Notes: a model not told the origin generated them from the letters alone. Counted from the first letter of the stretch, positions 1-5,329 are shown. The stretch: DNA of 6,512 bases from Chloroflexota bacterium (GCA_022561675.1 JADFQT010000150.1:1-6512), one strand, 5' to 3'. Translations and numbers: made by a program.

Positions 1-588
1 GGCGCGAAGAAAGTCCCGCAGCGCAGCCCGGCCCCGGCTGATACGGGACTTGACCGTGCCGGTGGAGCAGTCCATTACTTGGGCTGCCTCCTCGTAGCTG
101 AGGCCCTGGACGTCCACCAGAATCACGGCCAGGCGCCGCTCCTCCGGCAGACGGTCCAGCCCACTGATGATGGCCCGGCGCAGCTCCTCCCGCTCGGCGT
201 ATTCTTCCGGAGATTCCTCCTTGGTCGGCAAGTCAACTGCCGAAGGGGTGGGGTCATCGGCGGCGGTGGGCAGGGGGTCCAGGGAGATTATGGGCCGGGC
301 GCGGCGGGAACGGAGAAAATCCCGACAGGTGTTGGCGATGATGCGCATCATCCAGGCATTCAGATTATCCCCCCGGAATTGGGTGAAAGCCCGATAACCG
401 GAGACGAAGCTCTCCTGCAGCACGTCTTCGGCCAGAGCCCAGTCCCGCAGCATGCGGCAAGCCAGGTTGTACCCTTTGGCCTGAAAGGCCTCGATGATGC
501 AGTTGTAGCAGTAGGAAGCGCCGTTCCGGTCCTGAACCGGCAGACGAGGATGGGCGATTTCGTCACAAGTTTTGGGGAGTGTTACCAT
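1..588 (-). CDS. ECF-family RNA polymerase sigma factor, 3' end cut by the window edge
   Basis: Alternative sigma factor (sigma-70 family, ECF group) that directs core RNA polymerase to a stress or envelope regulon. Reading the minus strand from ATG at 586-588 gives 196 open codons to the edge. Region 2 spans about residues 25-98: DVLQESF at 55-61 is the typical core-binding helix, followed by NAWMMRIIAN at 77-86 and a basic RSRRARP tail at 93-99. An acidic, proline-rich linker (about 100-132) leads to region 4: LPEERR at 147-152, LSYEEAAQVM at 163-172, and the recognition helix around TVKSRISRGRAALRDFL at 178-194. Only the last few residues should be missing. No clear Shine-Dalgarno precedes 588. 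An in-frame ATG at 646-648 would add 20 residues encoded by a short repeat, which is less likely. An anti-sigma gene would be expected beyond the left edge; none is visible. The family call is firm; the regulon is unknown. Confidence 0.93.
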   Translation of the reverse strand, partial: MVTLPKTCDEIAHPRLPVQDRNGASYCYNCIIEAFQAKGYNLACRMLRDWALAEDVLQESFVSGYRAFTQFRGDNLNAWMMRIIANTCRDFLRSRRARPIISLDPLPTAADDPTPSAVDLPTKEESPEEYAEREELRRAIISGLDRLPEERRLAVILVDVQGLSYEEAAQVMDCSTGTVKSRISRGRAALRDFLRA

Positions 589-640
589 CGATAACGGCGA
601 GCTGGCGATTACGGCGAGTTGGGGTGGCGAACTGGCGACC
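589..640. repeat. short tandem GGCGA/TCGCC repeat upstream of the sigma gene
   Basis: The pentamer GGCGA (TCGCC on the minus strand) recurs at about 596, 604, 613, 626 and 634, spaced 8-13 bases apart, directly upstream of the sigma factor start. In minus-strand orientation the units read like TCGCCAGT or TCGCCGTTA. It could be a simple sequence tract, a clustered protein-binding site, or, if the upstream ATG at 648 is used, part of the coding region. I see no ribosome binding site in it. Confidence 0.5.
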
Positions 641-864
641 AAGGCCATCAGCAGCCCAGGACTGACCTGGCTGTTAAAAGTGGTTTCTTAGGCTGGGATT
701 CCTTGGGCTAACGATACACCCAGAGGCGGGAGCATCGCCCAAAGGGGAGGGAAGCGGAGTAGGTTGAATTTGGTGGGGATTGCCCGTGCCCCGGCTAGCT
801 CAAGGGGGACGGATACCGGGTTCTTTCGACGCCAAGGGCCAGAGGCTTATTTATAGAGGGTTTT

Positions 865-1074
865 CTAGTGGAAGGGGCAGACGAATTTAAGGGAGCTGAG
901 CAGCGCGCCATCTTGGTCGCTGGGTGCAGCCTGACCCCGCTGTAACACCAGCTGTTCCGATGAGGAAGCCGAGGATTCCGCGTTAACTGCTTGCGAAACC
1001 GCCGCCACGCCGGTGACGATCATCGATAGCGTCAAGCCGCTGATTACCACTATTCCGAGGATTTTGGCTTTCAT
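865..1074 (-). CDS. small predicted secreted protein, 69 aa, unknown function
   Basis: I do not recognise this protein. The start of the 69-residue product looks like a Sec signal peptide: MKAK with two lysines, then a hydrophobic stretch ILGIVVISGLTLSMIVTGVAAV at about residues 5-26, with possible cleavage after VNA near residue 32. There is no lipobox cysteine. The predicted mature part is only about 37 residues, Ser/Gln/Ala-rich and acidic, ending in FVCPFH with a single cysteine. It lies upstream of and co-oriented with the sigma factor (276 bases away) and divergent from selA (187 bases away). No strong ribosome binding site is visible; a TATAGAAT box lies about 55 bases upstream. It could be an exported peptide, a single-pass membrane peptide, or a chance frame. 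The well-formed signal-like start is the main reason to keep it. Confidence 0.5.
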   Translation of the reverse strand: MKAKILGIVVISGLTLSMIVTGVAAVSQAVNAESSASSSEQLVLQRGQAAPSDQDGALLSSLKFVCPFH

Positions 1075-1127
1075 AGCTTCAGAACACTAAATCGCTGGCG
1101 CTTTCCGTGATACTTCGGGGTGCTACT

Positions 1128-1135
1128 ATTCTATA
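1128..1135 (-). promoter_or_regulatory. possible -10 box for the small secreted-protein gene
   Basis: On the minus strand the sequence TATAGAAT lies 54 bases upstream of the ATG at 1074 and resembles a sigma-70 -10 element. No good -35 hexamer is seen at the usual distance; TGGCAA is the nearest weak match. Assigned by position and motif only. Confidence 0.3.
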
Positions 1136-1153
1136 CCCAGACGAGGGGAATTG

Positions 1154-1195
1154 CCAGCATCCCTTACTGCTGCTGGCTTTCGAGTCCAGCGGATG
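1154..1195. promoter_or_regulatory. overlapping alternative hairpins / CCAGC half-sites in the divergent selA promoter region
   Basis: CCAGCA at 1154-1159 can pair with TGCTGG at 1171-1176, while GCTGG at 1172-1176 can instead pair with CCAGC at 1186-1190. In the second fold, CATCC at 1158-1162 can also pair with GGATG at 1191-1195. The two folds are mutually exclusive. The site lies between the divergent small gene and selA. As DNA it could be three inverted half-sites of an operator; as RNA it would matter only if transcription of selA starts upstream of it. No bound factor can be named. Confidence 0.3.
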
Positions 1196-1211
1196 GGAAG
1201 CCGAAGATTCG

Positions 1212-1220
1212 TGATAAAAT
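1212..1220 (+). promoter_or_regulatory. candidate extended -10 promoter of selA
   Basis: TGATAAAAT fits an extended -10 element (TG-n-TAAAAT, five of six matches to TATAAT). It would start transcription near 1227 and give a leader of about 35 bases before the selA ATG. No convincing -35 hexamer is present, which is tolerated with a TG extension. Confidence 0.4.
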
Positions 1221-1261
1221 GGGCTTTCGAATCCGTCGCCAAGCTCGAGGGTCAACCGTAG

Positions 1262-2626
1262 ATGCAGTTTCGTGACTTGCCCAGCGTAGAAACCGTCATG
1301 GCCGCGGCAGCCCTGGAGGATCTGGCCCAGGTCTACAGCCGGCCCTGGCTGGTAAACCTGGTGCGGGACCAGTTGCAGGTGGCCCGGGATGCGATCGGCA
1401 AGGGCAGCGGTGCCCCAACCGCGGCGGACGTGGCGGAAGAGGTCCGGCGCGCGGTCAAAAATATTACCAGGCCCTCACCCCGGCCAGTCATCAACGCCAC
1501 CGGCGTCGTGATCCACACCAACCTGGGGCGAGCCCCTCTGAGCCAGGAGGCCATCGACGCGGCCACCCAAGCCGCCCTGGGCTACTCCGACCTGGAATTG
1601 GATCTGGCAACGGGAAGAAGGGGCTCCCGTCAGGCCCATCTTCAGTTTTTGCTGCGCCAGCTTACCGGCGCCGAAGCGGCGTTGGCGGTTAATAATAACG
1701 CCTCAGCGGTGCTGCTGGGGCTGTCCGCGCTGGCCGCCGGCAAGGCGGTGATAGTCTCGCGGGGCGAGGCGGTGGAAATCGGCGGAGGCTTCCGGATTCC
1801 CGATGTACTGCTGCAAAGCGGCGCCAGCCTGGTAGACGTGGGGACCACCAATCGGACCTACCTGCGGGATTATGAGAACGCCGTGACCGAGGAAACCGCG
1901 GCGTTTCTCAAGGCCCATGCCAGCAACTTTCGGGTGGAGGGGTTTACCGCGGCGGTGGAGCCGGCGGAGTTGGTGGAGCTGGGGCAGAGGCACCAGATAC
2001 CGGTGCTGCACGACGTGGGCAGCGGCTGCCTACTGAACACCGAGAAGTATGGGATGGCCCACGAACCCACCCCGCAGGAAAGCGTCAAAGCTGGAGTTGG
2101 GCTCACTTTCTTCTCCGGGGACAAGCTGTTGGGAGGGCCCCAGGCCGGGATCGTGGTCGGGACCCGGGAGCTGGTGGCCCGGTTGGAGCGACACCCCCTG
2201 GCTCGGGCCGTCCGCATAGACAAACTTAGCCTGGCCGGCCTAACCGCCACTCTTCTGCACTATTTGCTGAACGAGGCCGAAGGGAAGATTCCCATCTGGC
2301 GAATGATTTCCGTGGGAGTTGAAGAAATAGAGCGAAGAGCCCAGTCGTGGCAGTCATCCCTGGAGACAAAAGCCACGGTGATTCCCGCCCGTTCGGCCAT
2401 CGGCGGGGGCAGCCTTCCCGGGGAAACCCTCCCTTCATGGGTGCTGGCTATACCTTGCCAGGCAATCCCGGGCGGTCCCGACGCGGTACTGGCCAGGCTG
2501 CGGCAAGCCGAAACTCCGGTGGTTGCCCGCATTGGAGACGGGCAGGTATTGCTGGACCCCAGAACCGTGCTTCCTGAGGAAGAGCCCGATCTTATCAAGT
2601 GCCTTCAGATCGCCGTGGCTGGATAG
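1262..2626 (+). CDS. selA: L-seryl-tRNA(Sec) selenium transferase (selenocysteine synthase) SelA
   Basis: PLP-dependent cytosolic enzyme that converts seryl-tRNA(Sec) to selenocysteinyl-tRNA(Sec) using selenophosphate. The 454-residue length matches the family (about 460). The N-terminal SelA domain starts with RDLPSVE at residues 4-10. The fold-type-I core follows with family blocks: NATGVVIHTNLGRAPL (78-93), RRGSR (119-123), VNNNASAV (143-150), VSRGEAVEIGGGFRIPD (165-181), VGTTNRT (193-199) and FSGDKLLGGPQAG (284-296), in which K288 is the expected PLP lysine. The ATG has a GAGGGT Shine-Dalgarno at 1247-1252, nine bases upstream. It stands alone: no selB, selD or selC lies beside it, and the next gene downstream is an unrelated hydrolase 551 bases away. 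A small departure from the usual pattern is GVGLTFFSGDK, where GADLVTFSGDK is common; all key residues that I can place are present, so the gene looks intact. Confidence 0.97.
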   Translation: MQFRDLPSVETVMAAAALEDLAQVYSRPWLVNLVRDQLQVARDAIGKGSGAPTAADVAEEVRRAVKNITRPSPRPVINATGVVIHTNLGRAPLSQEAIDAATQAALGYSDLELDLATGRRGSRQAHLQFLLRQLTGAEAALAVNNNASAVLLGLSALAAGKAVIVSRGEAVEIGGGFRIPDVLLQSGASLVDVGTTNRTYLRDYENAVTEETAAFLKAHASNFRVEGFTAAVEPAELVELGQRHQIPVLHDVGSGCLLNTEKYGMAHEPTPQESVKAGVGLTFFSGDKLLGGPQAGIVVGTRELVARLERHPLARAVRIDKLSLAGLTATLLHYLLNEAEGKIPIWRMISVGVEEIERRAQSWQSSLETKATVIPARSAIGGGSLPGETLPSWVLAIPCQAIPGGPDAVLARLRQAETPVVARIGDGQVLLDPRTVLPEEEPDLIKCLQIAVAG

Positions 2627-2680
2627 TACATACGATTTTGGCTTCACGGTTTCGGCTTCTCCGAGAGCGTGGTTGAAATG

Positions 2681-2715
2681 CTCCTCCCATTACGAAGGGG
2701 AGGTTAGGTGTGGTT
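2681..2715. repeat. CCTCCC/GGGAGG stem-loop followed by GGTTAGGTGTGG
   Basis: A 6-bp stem (2683-2688 with 2698-2703) encloses a 9-base loop, 57 bases after the selA stop. There is no T-run after it, so it is a poor intrinsic terminator. A CTCCTCCC-loop-GGGGAGG stem followed by GGTTAGGTG is reminiscent, from memory, of short palindromic intergenic repeats found in many bacterial genomes. It may be a worn copy of such an element. Confidence 0.45.
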
Positions 2716-2802
2716 ATATCCCCCTCTGGCTCCAGATTGCCGAGGCTAACAGGAGCATGTATTGTAGCTGAAGGCCCGGATCGCCAGGTCAATTCGAGGG
2801 AG

Positions 2803-2840
2803 CACTTCGACTCGGCCCAGGATAAACTACGCGACCGGGA
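2803..2840. repeat. degenerate copy A of a TTCGACnnGGCnCAGGA-type intergenic repeat
   Basis: CACTTCGACTCGGCCCAGGA, followed by TAAACTACGCGACCGGG, shares its core CGAC-n-CGGC-n-CAGGA with the second copy at 2898-2920. Elements of the form TTCGAC..GCTCAGGAC..GCG are, from memory, widespread dispersed repeats in bacterial and metagenomic contigs. The copy is imperfect, as expected for an old insertion. Confidence 0.5.
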
Positions 2841-2897
2841 AATCTTAGATTCACGCCTCAACAACGTTCCGGCTGCCCTAAAAATAATCCGTCCGCC

Positions 2898-2962
2898 CTC
2901 GACCGGCTCAGGACGAACGGCCCAGGCGCCCGCCCGTGGTGAGCTTGTCGAACCATGAGCCG
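2898..2962. repeat. imperfect inverted repeat formed by copy B (2898-2920) and an inverted copy (2934-2962)
   Basis: TCGACCGGCTCAGGACG at 2899-2915 matches the reverse complement of CGTGGTGAGCTTGTCGA at 2935-2951 at 13 of 17 positions by hand count, with a 19-base spacer. Each arm is flanked by relatives of GAACGG or GAACCATGAGCCGG. This is the layout of a REP-like palindromic element. It could fold in RNA, but there is no T-tract, so a terminator role is not supported. Confidence 0.6.
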
Positions 2963-2995
2963 GCACCGAACCCATTATCATCCGCCGGTGCCGCT
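2962..2995. repeat. CGGCACCG / CGGTGCCG inverted repeat
   Basis: An exact 8-bp inverted repeat: CGGCACCG near 2961-2968 pairs with CGGTGCCG near 2986-2993. It directly abuts the previous palindrome. Possibly part of the same mobile repeat unit. Confidence 0.45.
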
Positions 2996-3066
2996 CTGCC
3001 GGGGCATGATGACTCGGAAAGGCATCGTGCTTCGTGCTAAGGTGTATTCGCGAAAGCCAAGATTTA

Positions 3067-3127
3067 CCTACTCTTGGCCCCTCTCCCAAGGGGGAGAACC
3101 AGGAAACTCACACACTCCGAGAGTAGG
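3067..3127. repeat. nested inverted repeat: CCTACTCT/AGAGTAGG around a TCTCCC/GGGAGA hairpin
   Basis: The outer arms CCTACTCT (3067-3074) and AGAGTAGG (3120-3127) are exact 8-bp complements. Between them TCTCCC (3082-3087) pairs with GGGAGA (3092-3097) across a 4-base loop. The structure ends 50 bases before the hydrolase start. It could be another dispersed palindrome or a leader structure of the hydrolase mRNA; nothing decides between these. Confidence 0.45.
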
Positions 3128-3165
3128 AGTTCCTAAAACAATTGAGCCCGGGAATACTTGTCTTC

Positions 3166-3171
3166 AAGGTG
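3166..3171 (+). promoter_or_regulatory. ribosome binding site that fixes the TTG start of the hydrolase
   Basis: AAGGTG lies 6 bases before the TTG at 3178-3180. An in-frame TAG at 3172-3174 sits just one codon before the TTG, so no upstream in-frame start is possible. The next residues (TDYLLVHGAG) already begin the first conserved strand, so a later start would remove it. Confidence 0.65.
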
Positions 3172-3177
3172 TAGGAT

Positions 3178-3936
3178 TTGACAGATTATCTCCTGGTGCA
3201 CGGAGCCGGGCAGGGAGCATGGAGCTGGGGTAGAGTTTGGGGGTACCTGACGGCTCCGGTGGAGCATCCGCCCAGATTGGCCTCCCGCCCCAAAGTTAAT
3301 AAGGTTTTCCCCATGGACCTCCCGTCTCATGGCGCCGATGCCGGTGGTGACACTGCCGGCGTGCTGCCGGAGGAGTGCGTGCAGGCAATCGTCAGGGTTG
3401 TCGAACGCCAGGATATGCATGATCTGGTTCTGGTGGGACATGGATTTTCCGCTCCGCTGGTCTTGAAGGCTTCCGCCCAGTTGCCGGTGCCGCCCCGGCG
3501 GGTGGTGCTGGTGGCGGGCATTGTGCCCGGCGGAGGCAGCAATATGATTAGCGTGCTGTCGCCCAACATCAGGTTTTGCTTTAATCTCAGTGCGGGCATA
3601 ACCGGCGTGTTTGGCAAAGAGTTGCGGCTGCCCAGGCCGCTGATCAATCGCTATCTGTGCAACGGCGTGGAACCGAATGAGATCGTCCAGTCCGTCGGCC
3701 TCTATGGCCCGCTGGCTACCCGCACGCTGAAAACCAGGGTCCAGCGGGAAGACTTGGAAACCCCCAGTCCGGTGACATATGTCATTTTGACCCAGGACAA
3801 GATACTCCCTCCACCCATGCAAAGAAGAATGGCCGAGCGCATCCCAGATGTGGAGCTAGTTGAGCTGGACGCCTGTCATCAGGCCCCCCTCTACCGAGCT
3901 AGGGAAATAGCCGACCTTTTGCTCAGCTACGCCTAG
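3178..3936 (+). CDS. alpha/beta-hydrolase fold protein, nucleophile serine apparently replaced by glycine
   Basis: A cytosolic single-domain alpha/beta-hydrolase of 252 residues, typical in length, with no signal peptide. The first strand and oxyanion loop are LLVHGAGQGAWSW at residues 5-17. MDLPSHG at 46-52 matches the usual DLPGHG turn. The nucleophile-elbow strand reads DLVLVGHGFSAP at 82-93: where relatives have GHSxGG, the Ser position is G89, and the nearest serine is S91, two residues later. The acid and base regions look normal: TYVILTQDKILPP at 200-212 (acid candidate D207) and DACHQAPLYRA at 231-241 (base candidate H234). The layout resembles the salicylate/methyl-jasmonate esterase and pyrethroid-hydrolase-like group, but no substrate can be assigned. 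The protein may be a non-hydrolytic member (binding protein, lyase-like, or pseudoenzyme). It stands alone, after a repeat-rich gap and before a shared terminator. Fold call firm; activity unknown. Confidence 0.9.
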   Translation: MTDYLLVHGAGQGAWSWGRVWGYLTAPVEHPPRLASRPKVNKVFPMDLPSHGADAGGDTAGVLPEECVQAIVRVVERQDMHDLVLVGHGFSAPLVLKASAQLPVPPRRVVLVAGIVPGGGSNMISVLSPNIRFCFNLSAGITGVFGKELRLPRPLINRYLCNGVEPNEIVQSVGLYGPLATRTLKTRVQREDLETPSPVTYVILTQDKILPPPMQRRMAERIPDVELVELDACHQAPLYRAREIADLLLSYA

Positions 3937-3956
3937 GTTCTCGCGATGATCCAATA

Positions 3957-3989
3957 AACAAGGCCGGAGCATAAAACTCCGGCCTTGTT
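3957..3989. terminator. bidirectional intrinsic terminator between convergent genes
   Basis: AACAAGGCCGGAG (3957-3969) and CTCCGGCCTTGTT (3977-3989) form a perfect 13-bp stem with a 7-base loop (CATAAAA). It lies 20 bases after the hydrolase stop and 27 bases beyond the stop of the minus-strand lipoprotein gene. The weak A-U pairs at the foot (AACAA/TTGTT) supply a T-rich end in both directions, so it can serve both genes. Confidence 0.85.
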
Positions 3990-4016
3990 GCTGCCTTTCT
4001 AGCGAGGGGAGAGTCC

Positions 4017-5294
4017 TCAACGCACCGTGATAAACCCGAACATGCCCCCATTTGCGCCAGGGTCGGGGTCCAGGAAATGAGAGCGAATGGCGCAGATAAC
4101 CAGGTATCGCCCCGGTTCGTTGATGGTCAGGTCCCAGCGCATGGCGTCGTTCCGGTTCAGAACCTCCCGATCCACCGTCCTCGGGCTGGGACCCAGGGCT
4201 ACCCGGTTGTTGGGGTCGCCAATATCTCCGTCATTGAAGGGCCCATTTATCGACGTATCCACGTACTGATCCGGGTCGCCGGTCACGTCCTGCCGGGTAG
4301 CCTCCGGGTCCACCTTATAAACACCCACCTGATGGAAACCGGTGGTAACAAACCTGATGGTGTCGCCCGCGCTAACCTCCACCTCTGAGGGCAGCATGGT
4401 GCGATTGCGAGAATCGCCCCGTCCCTGAAATCGAGGGTCGCCGAAGCGAACGGTGACATCCGCCGGGTAGCCTACCGGCCCGGTGATGTCCGCCGCTCCC
4501 TGCCCCTCCACTTGCTCCTCCACGTCGATGAAACCGAACATGCCGCCATTGGCTGCGGGGTCCTGCTCAAGGAAGTGGGAGCGGATGGCGCAGATGACCA
4601 GGTAGCGACCGGGTTCATTTATAGTCAGGTCCATCCCCAGTGCTCTGTCGCGGTTTACCACCGCCCGGTCGACGGTGCGAGGACTGGGGCCCAGGGCTAT
4701 TCGGTTATTGGTGTCGCCGATATCTCCATCGTCCACAGGCCCAAGGACATCAGTATTCACGTAGGCGCTGGGGTCGGCGGTTACCTGCTCCCGGGTGGTG
4801 CCGTCGGCGACCTTGTACACTGCGGGCTGGTGGAATCCGGCGACGGCGATGCGTAATGTTTCGCCCGCCCGAATCTGGACCGTATTGGGAAGGAAATTAC
4901 GATTTCGGCGGTCGCCACTCTCGCGGAATCCCGGGTCTCCCATCCAAATCACGTTCGCTATCGATTGTCCAGATTGCCCCTGGTCTCCCGGAGTTCCCGG
5001 AGCTCCTTCCGGTCCCGTGGGACCTATCTGACCGGCGGCCCCGGCGGCACCGGCGGGTCCTTGAGAGCCGGCGGGGCCTGTTTCTCCCCGCTCGCCGGCA
5101 GACCCGTCCGCGCCAGCCTGCCCGGCAGCCCCGGCGGCTCCCTGAGACCCGGAAACCCCGGCACTACCGGCGCAGGCAACTAATGCCATGGTCAGCGCCA
5201 GCCCCAGGATAAGAAATACTCCAGAACGCCCCCATTTTGGGACCGAGAGGCCGCGGTACCGGGACCAATGCCCTAGGGTAAACCGACTTTTCAT
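4017..5294 (-). CDS. lipoprotein with collagen-like stalk and two tandem cupredoxin-like domains
   Basis: Predicted membrane-anchored, extracytoplasmic protein of 425 residues. A basic N-terminus (1-25) precedes a hydrophobic segment (26-40) and the lipobox LVAC, with C41 as the lipidation site. Residues 43-111 are 23 uninterrupted Gly-X-Y triplets, a collagen-like rod. Two cupredoxin-like domains follow, at about 113-258 and 279-425. Each has a copper-site-like set: FHQ (H155, H321), then ICAIRSHF (C235/H240, C401/H406), then GGMFGF (M252, M418). The C-x4-H spacing is that of azurin and auracyanin; the Met lies farther away than usual. The domains align without gaps at an offset of 166 residues, with about two thirds identity by hand count. 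The start is supported by AAGGAGGG at 5301-5308. It lies downstream of the YceI-like lipoprotein on the same strand, 119 bases apart. Electron transfer or copper binding at the cell surface is inferred. Partners are unknown. Confidence 0.88.
   Translation of the reverse strand: MKSRFTLGHWSRYRGLSVPKWGRSGVFLILGLALTMALVACAGSAGVSGSQGAAGAAGQAGADGSAGERGETGPAGSQGPAGAAGAAGQIGPTGPEGAPGTPGDQGQSGQSIANVIWMGDPGFRESGDRRNRNFLPNTVQIRAGETLRIAVAGFHQPAVYKVADGTTREQVTADPSAYVNTDVLGPVDDGDIGDTNNRIALGPSPRTVDRAVVNRDRALGMDLTINEPGRYLVICAIRSHFLEQDPAANGGMFGFIDVEEQVEGQGAADITGPVGYPADVTVRFGDPRFQGRGDSRNRTMLPSEVEVSAGDTIRFVTTGFHQVGVYKVDPEATRQDVTGDPDQYVDTSINGPFNDGDIGDPNNRVALGPSPRTVDREVLNRNDAMRWDLTINEPGRYLVICAIRSHFLDPDPGANGGMFGFITVR
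4029..4442 (-). repeat. second copy of a 498-base-offset tandem domain duplication
   Basis: Encodes residues 285-422 of the lipoprotein and corresponds codon for codon to 4527-4940. The block around DLTINEPGRYLVICAIRSHF is identical in protein between copies, but third codon positions differ often. That indicates an older duplication kept by selection rather than a fresh one. Confidence 0.8.
4527..4940 (-). repeat. first copy of the tandem cupredoxin-like domain duplication
   Basis: Encodes residues 119-256, directly after the collagen-like stalk. It carries the same ligand set (H155, C235, H240, M252) and the same GDIGDxNNR motif as the second copy, with no insertion or deletion between them. 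Confidence 0.8.
4962..5168 (-). repeat. collagen-like Gly-X-Y coding repeat (23 triplets)
   Basis: A GC-rich, 9-base-periodic tract encoding residues 43-111 with glycine at every third position and Pro/Ala/Gln/Thr/Asp at X and Y. Such tracts form triple-helical rods in other bacterial collagen-like proteins, which would make this protein a trimer. They change length easily between strains. Confidence 0.9.
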
Positions 5295-5300
5295 AGAAAT

Positions 5301-5308
5301 CCCTCCTT
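5301..5308 (-). promoter_or_regulatory. strong Shine-Dalgarno of the collagen-cupredoxin lipoprotein
   Basis: AAGGAGGG on the minus strand, 6 bases before the ATG at 5292-5294. It is the best ribosome binding site in the window. It settles the start and suggests high translation. Confidence 0.85.
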
Positions 5309-5329
5309 AATTTCTTTGCAGGAGCTTTC

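Larger units (their letters stand above)
2627..3177. other. 551-base intergenic region without a convincing gene, rich in degenerate repeats
   Basis: Open frames here (for example about 2710-2958 plus and 2595-3089 minus) lack family-like sequence and ribosome binding sites, and they run through palindromes, so I do not call a gene. The stretch holds a CCTCCC/GGGAGG hairpin, two copies of a TTCGACnnGGCnCAGGA-type element, an imperfect 17-base inverted repeat, a CGGCACCG/CGGTGCCG inverted repeat and a nested pair of inverted repeats. It looks like a landing zone for short non-coding repeats. No tRNA fold was found. Confidence 0.6.

Noticed and set aside
79..594. 171-codon plus-strand open frame at the left edge
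   Set aside because: It is antisense to the sigma factor, whose conserved region 2 and region 4 motifs are clear; the plus-strand protein has no family-like pattern.
1171..1240. tRNA-like T-arm sequences (GCTTTCGAGTCC, GGGCTTTCGAATCC) near the selA start, considered as a selC gene
   Set aside because: The would-be T-stems do not pair correctly around a 7-base loop, and no acceptor or anticodon arm with UCA could be assembled.
2710..2958. 82-codon plus-strand frame in the gap
   Set aside because: Its codons are largely made of the TTCGAC and GTGAGCTTGTCGAA-type repeats; no recognizable protein.
2595..3089. 164-codon minus-strand frame in the selA-hydrolase gap
   Set aside because: It overlaps the 3' end of selA, runs through several palindromic repeats, has Arg/Ser/Pro-rich composition typical of GC-rich non-coding frames, and has no RBS.
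3133..3822. 229-codon minus-strand frame opposite the hydrolase
   Set aside because: Shadow of the hydrolase reading frame; the hydrolase frame has complete alpha/beta-hydrolase blocks.
3957..3989. Considered as an attachment site or transposon end because of the perfect 13-bp inverted repeat
   Set aside because: Its position between two convergent stop codons, short loop and T-rich foot fit an ordinary shared terminator.
4512..5212. Long plus-strand frames opposite the collagen-cupredoxin gene
   Set aside because: Produced by the GC-rich Gly-X-Y and domain repeats on the other strand; no independent support.
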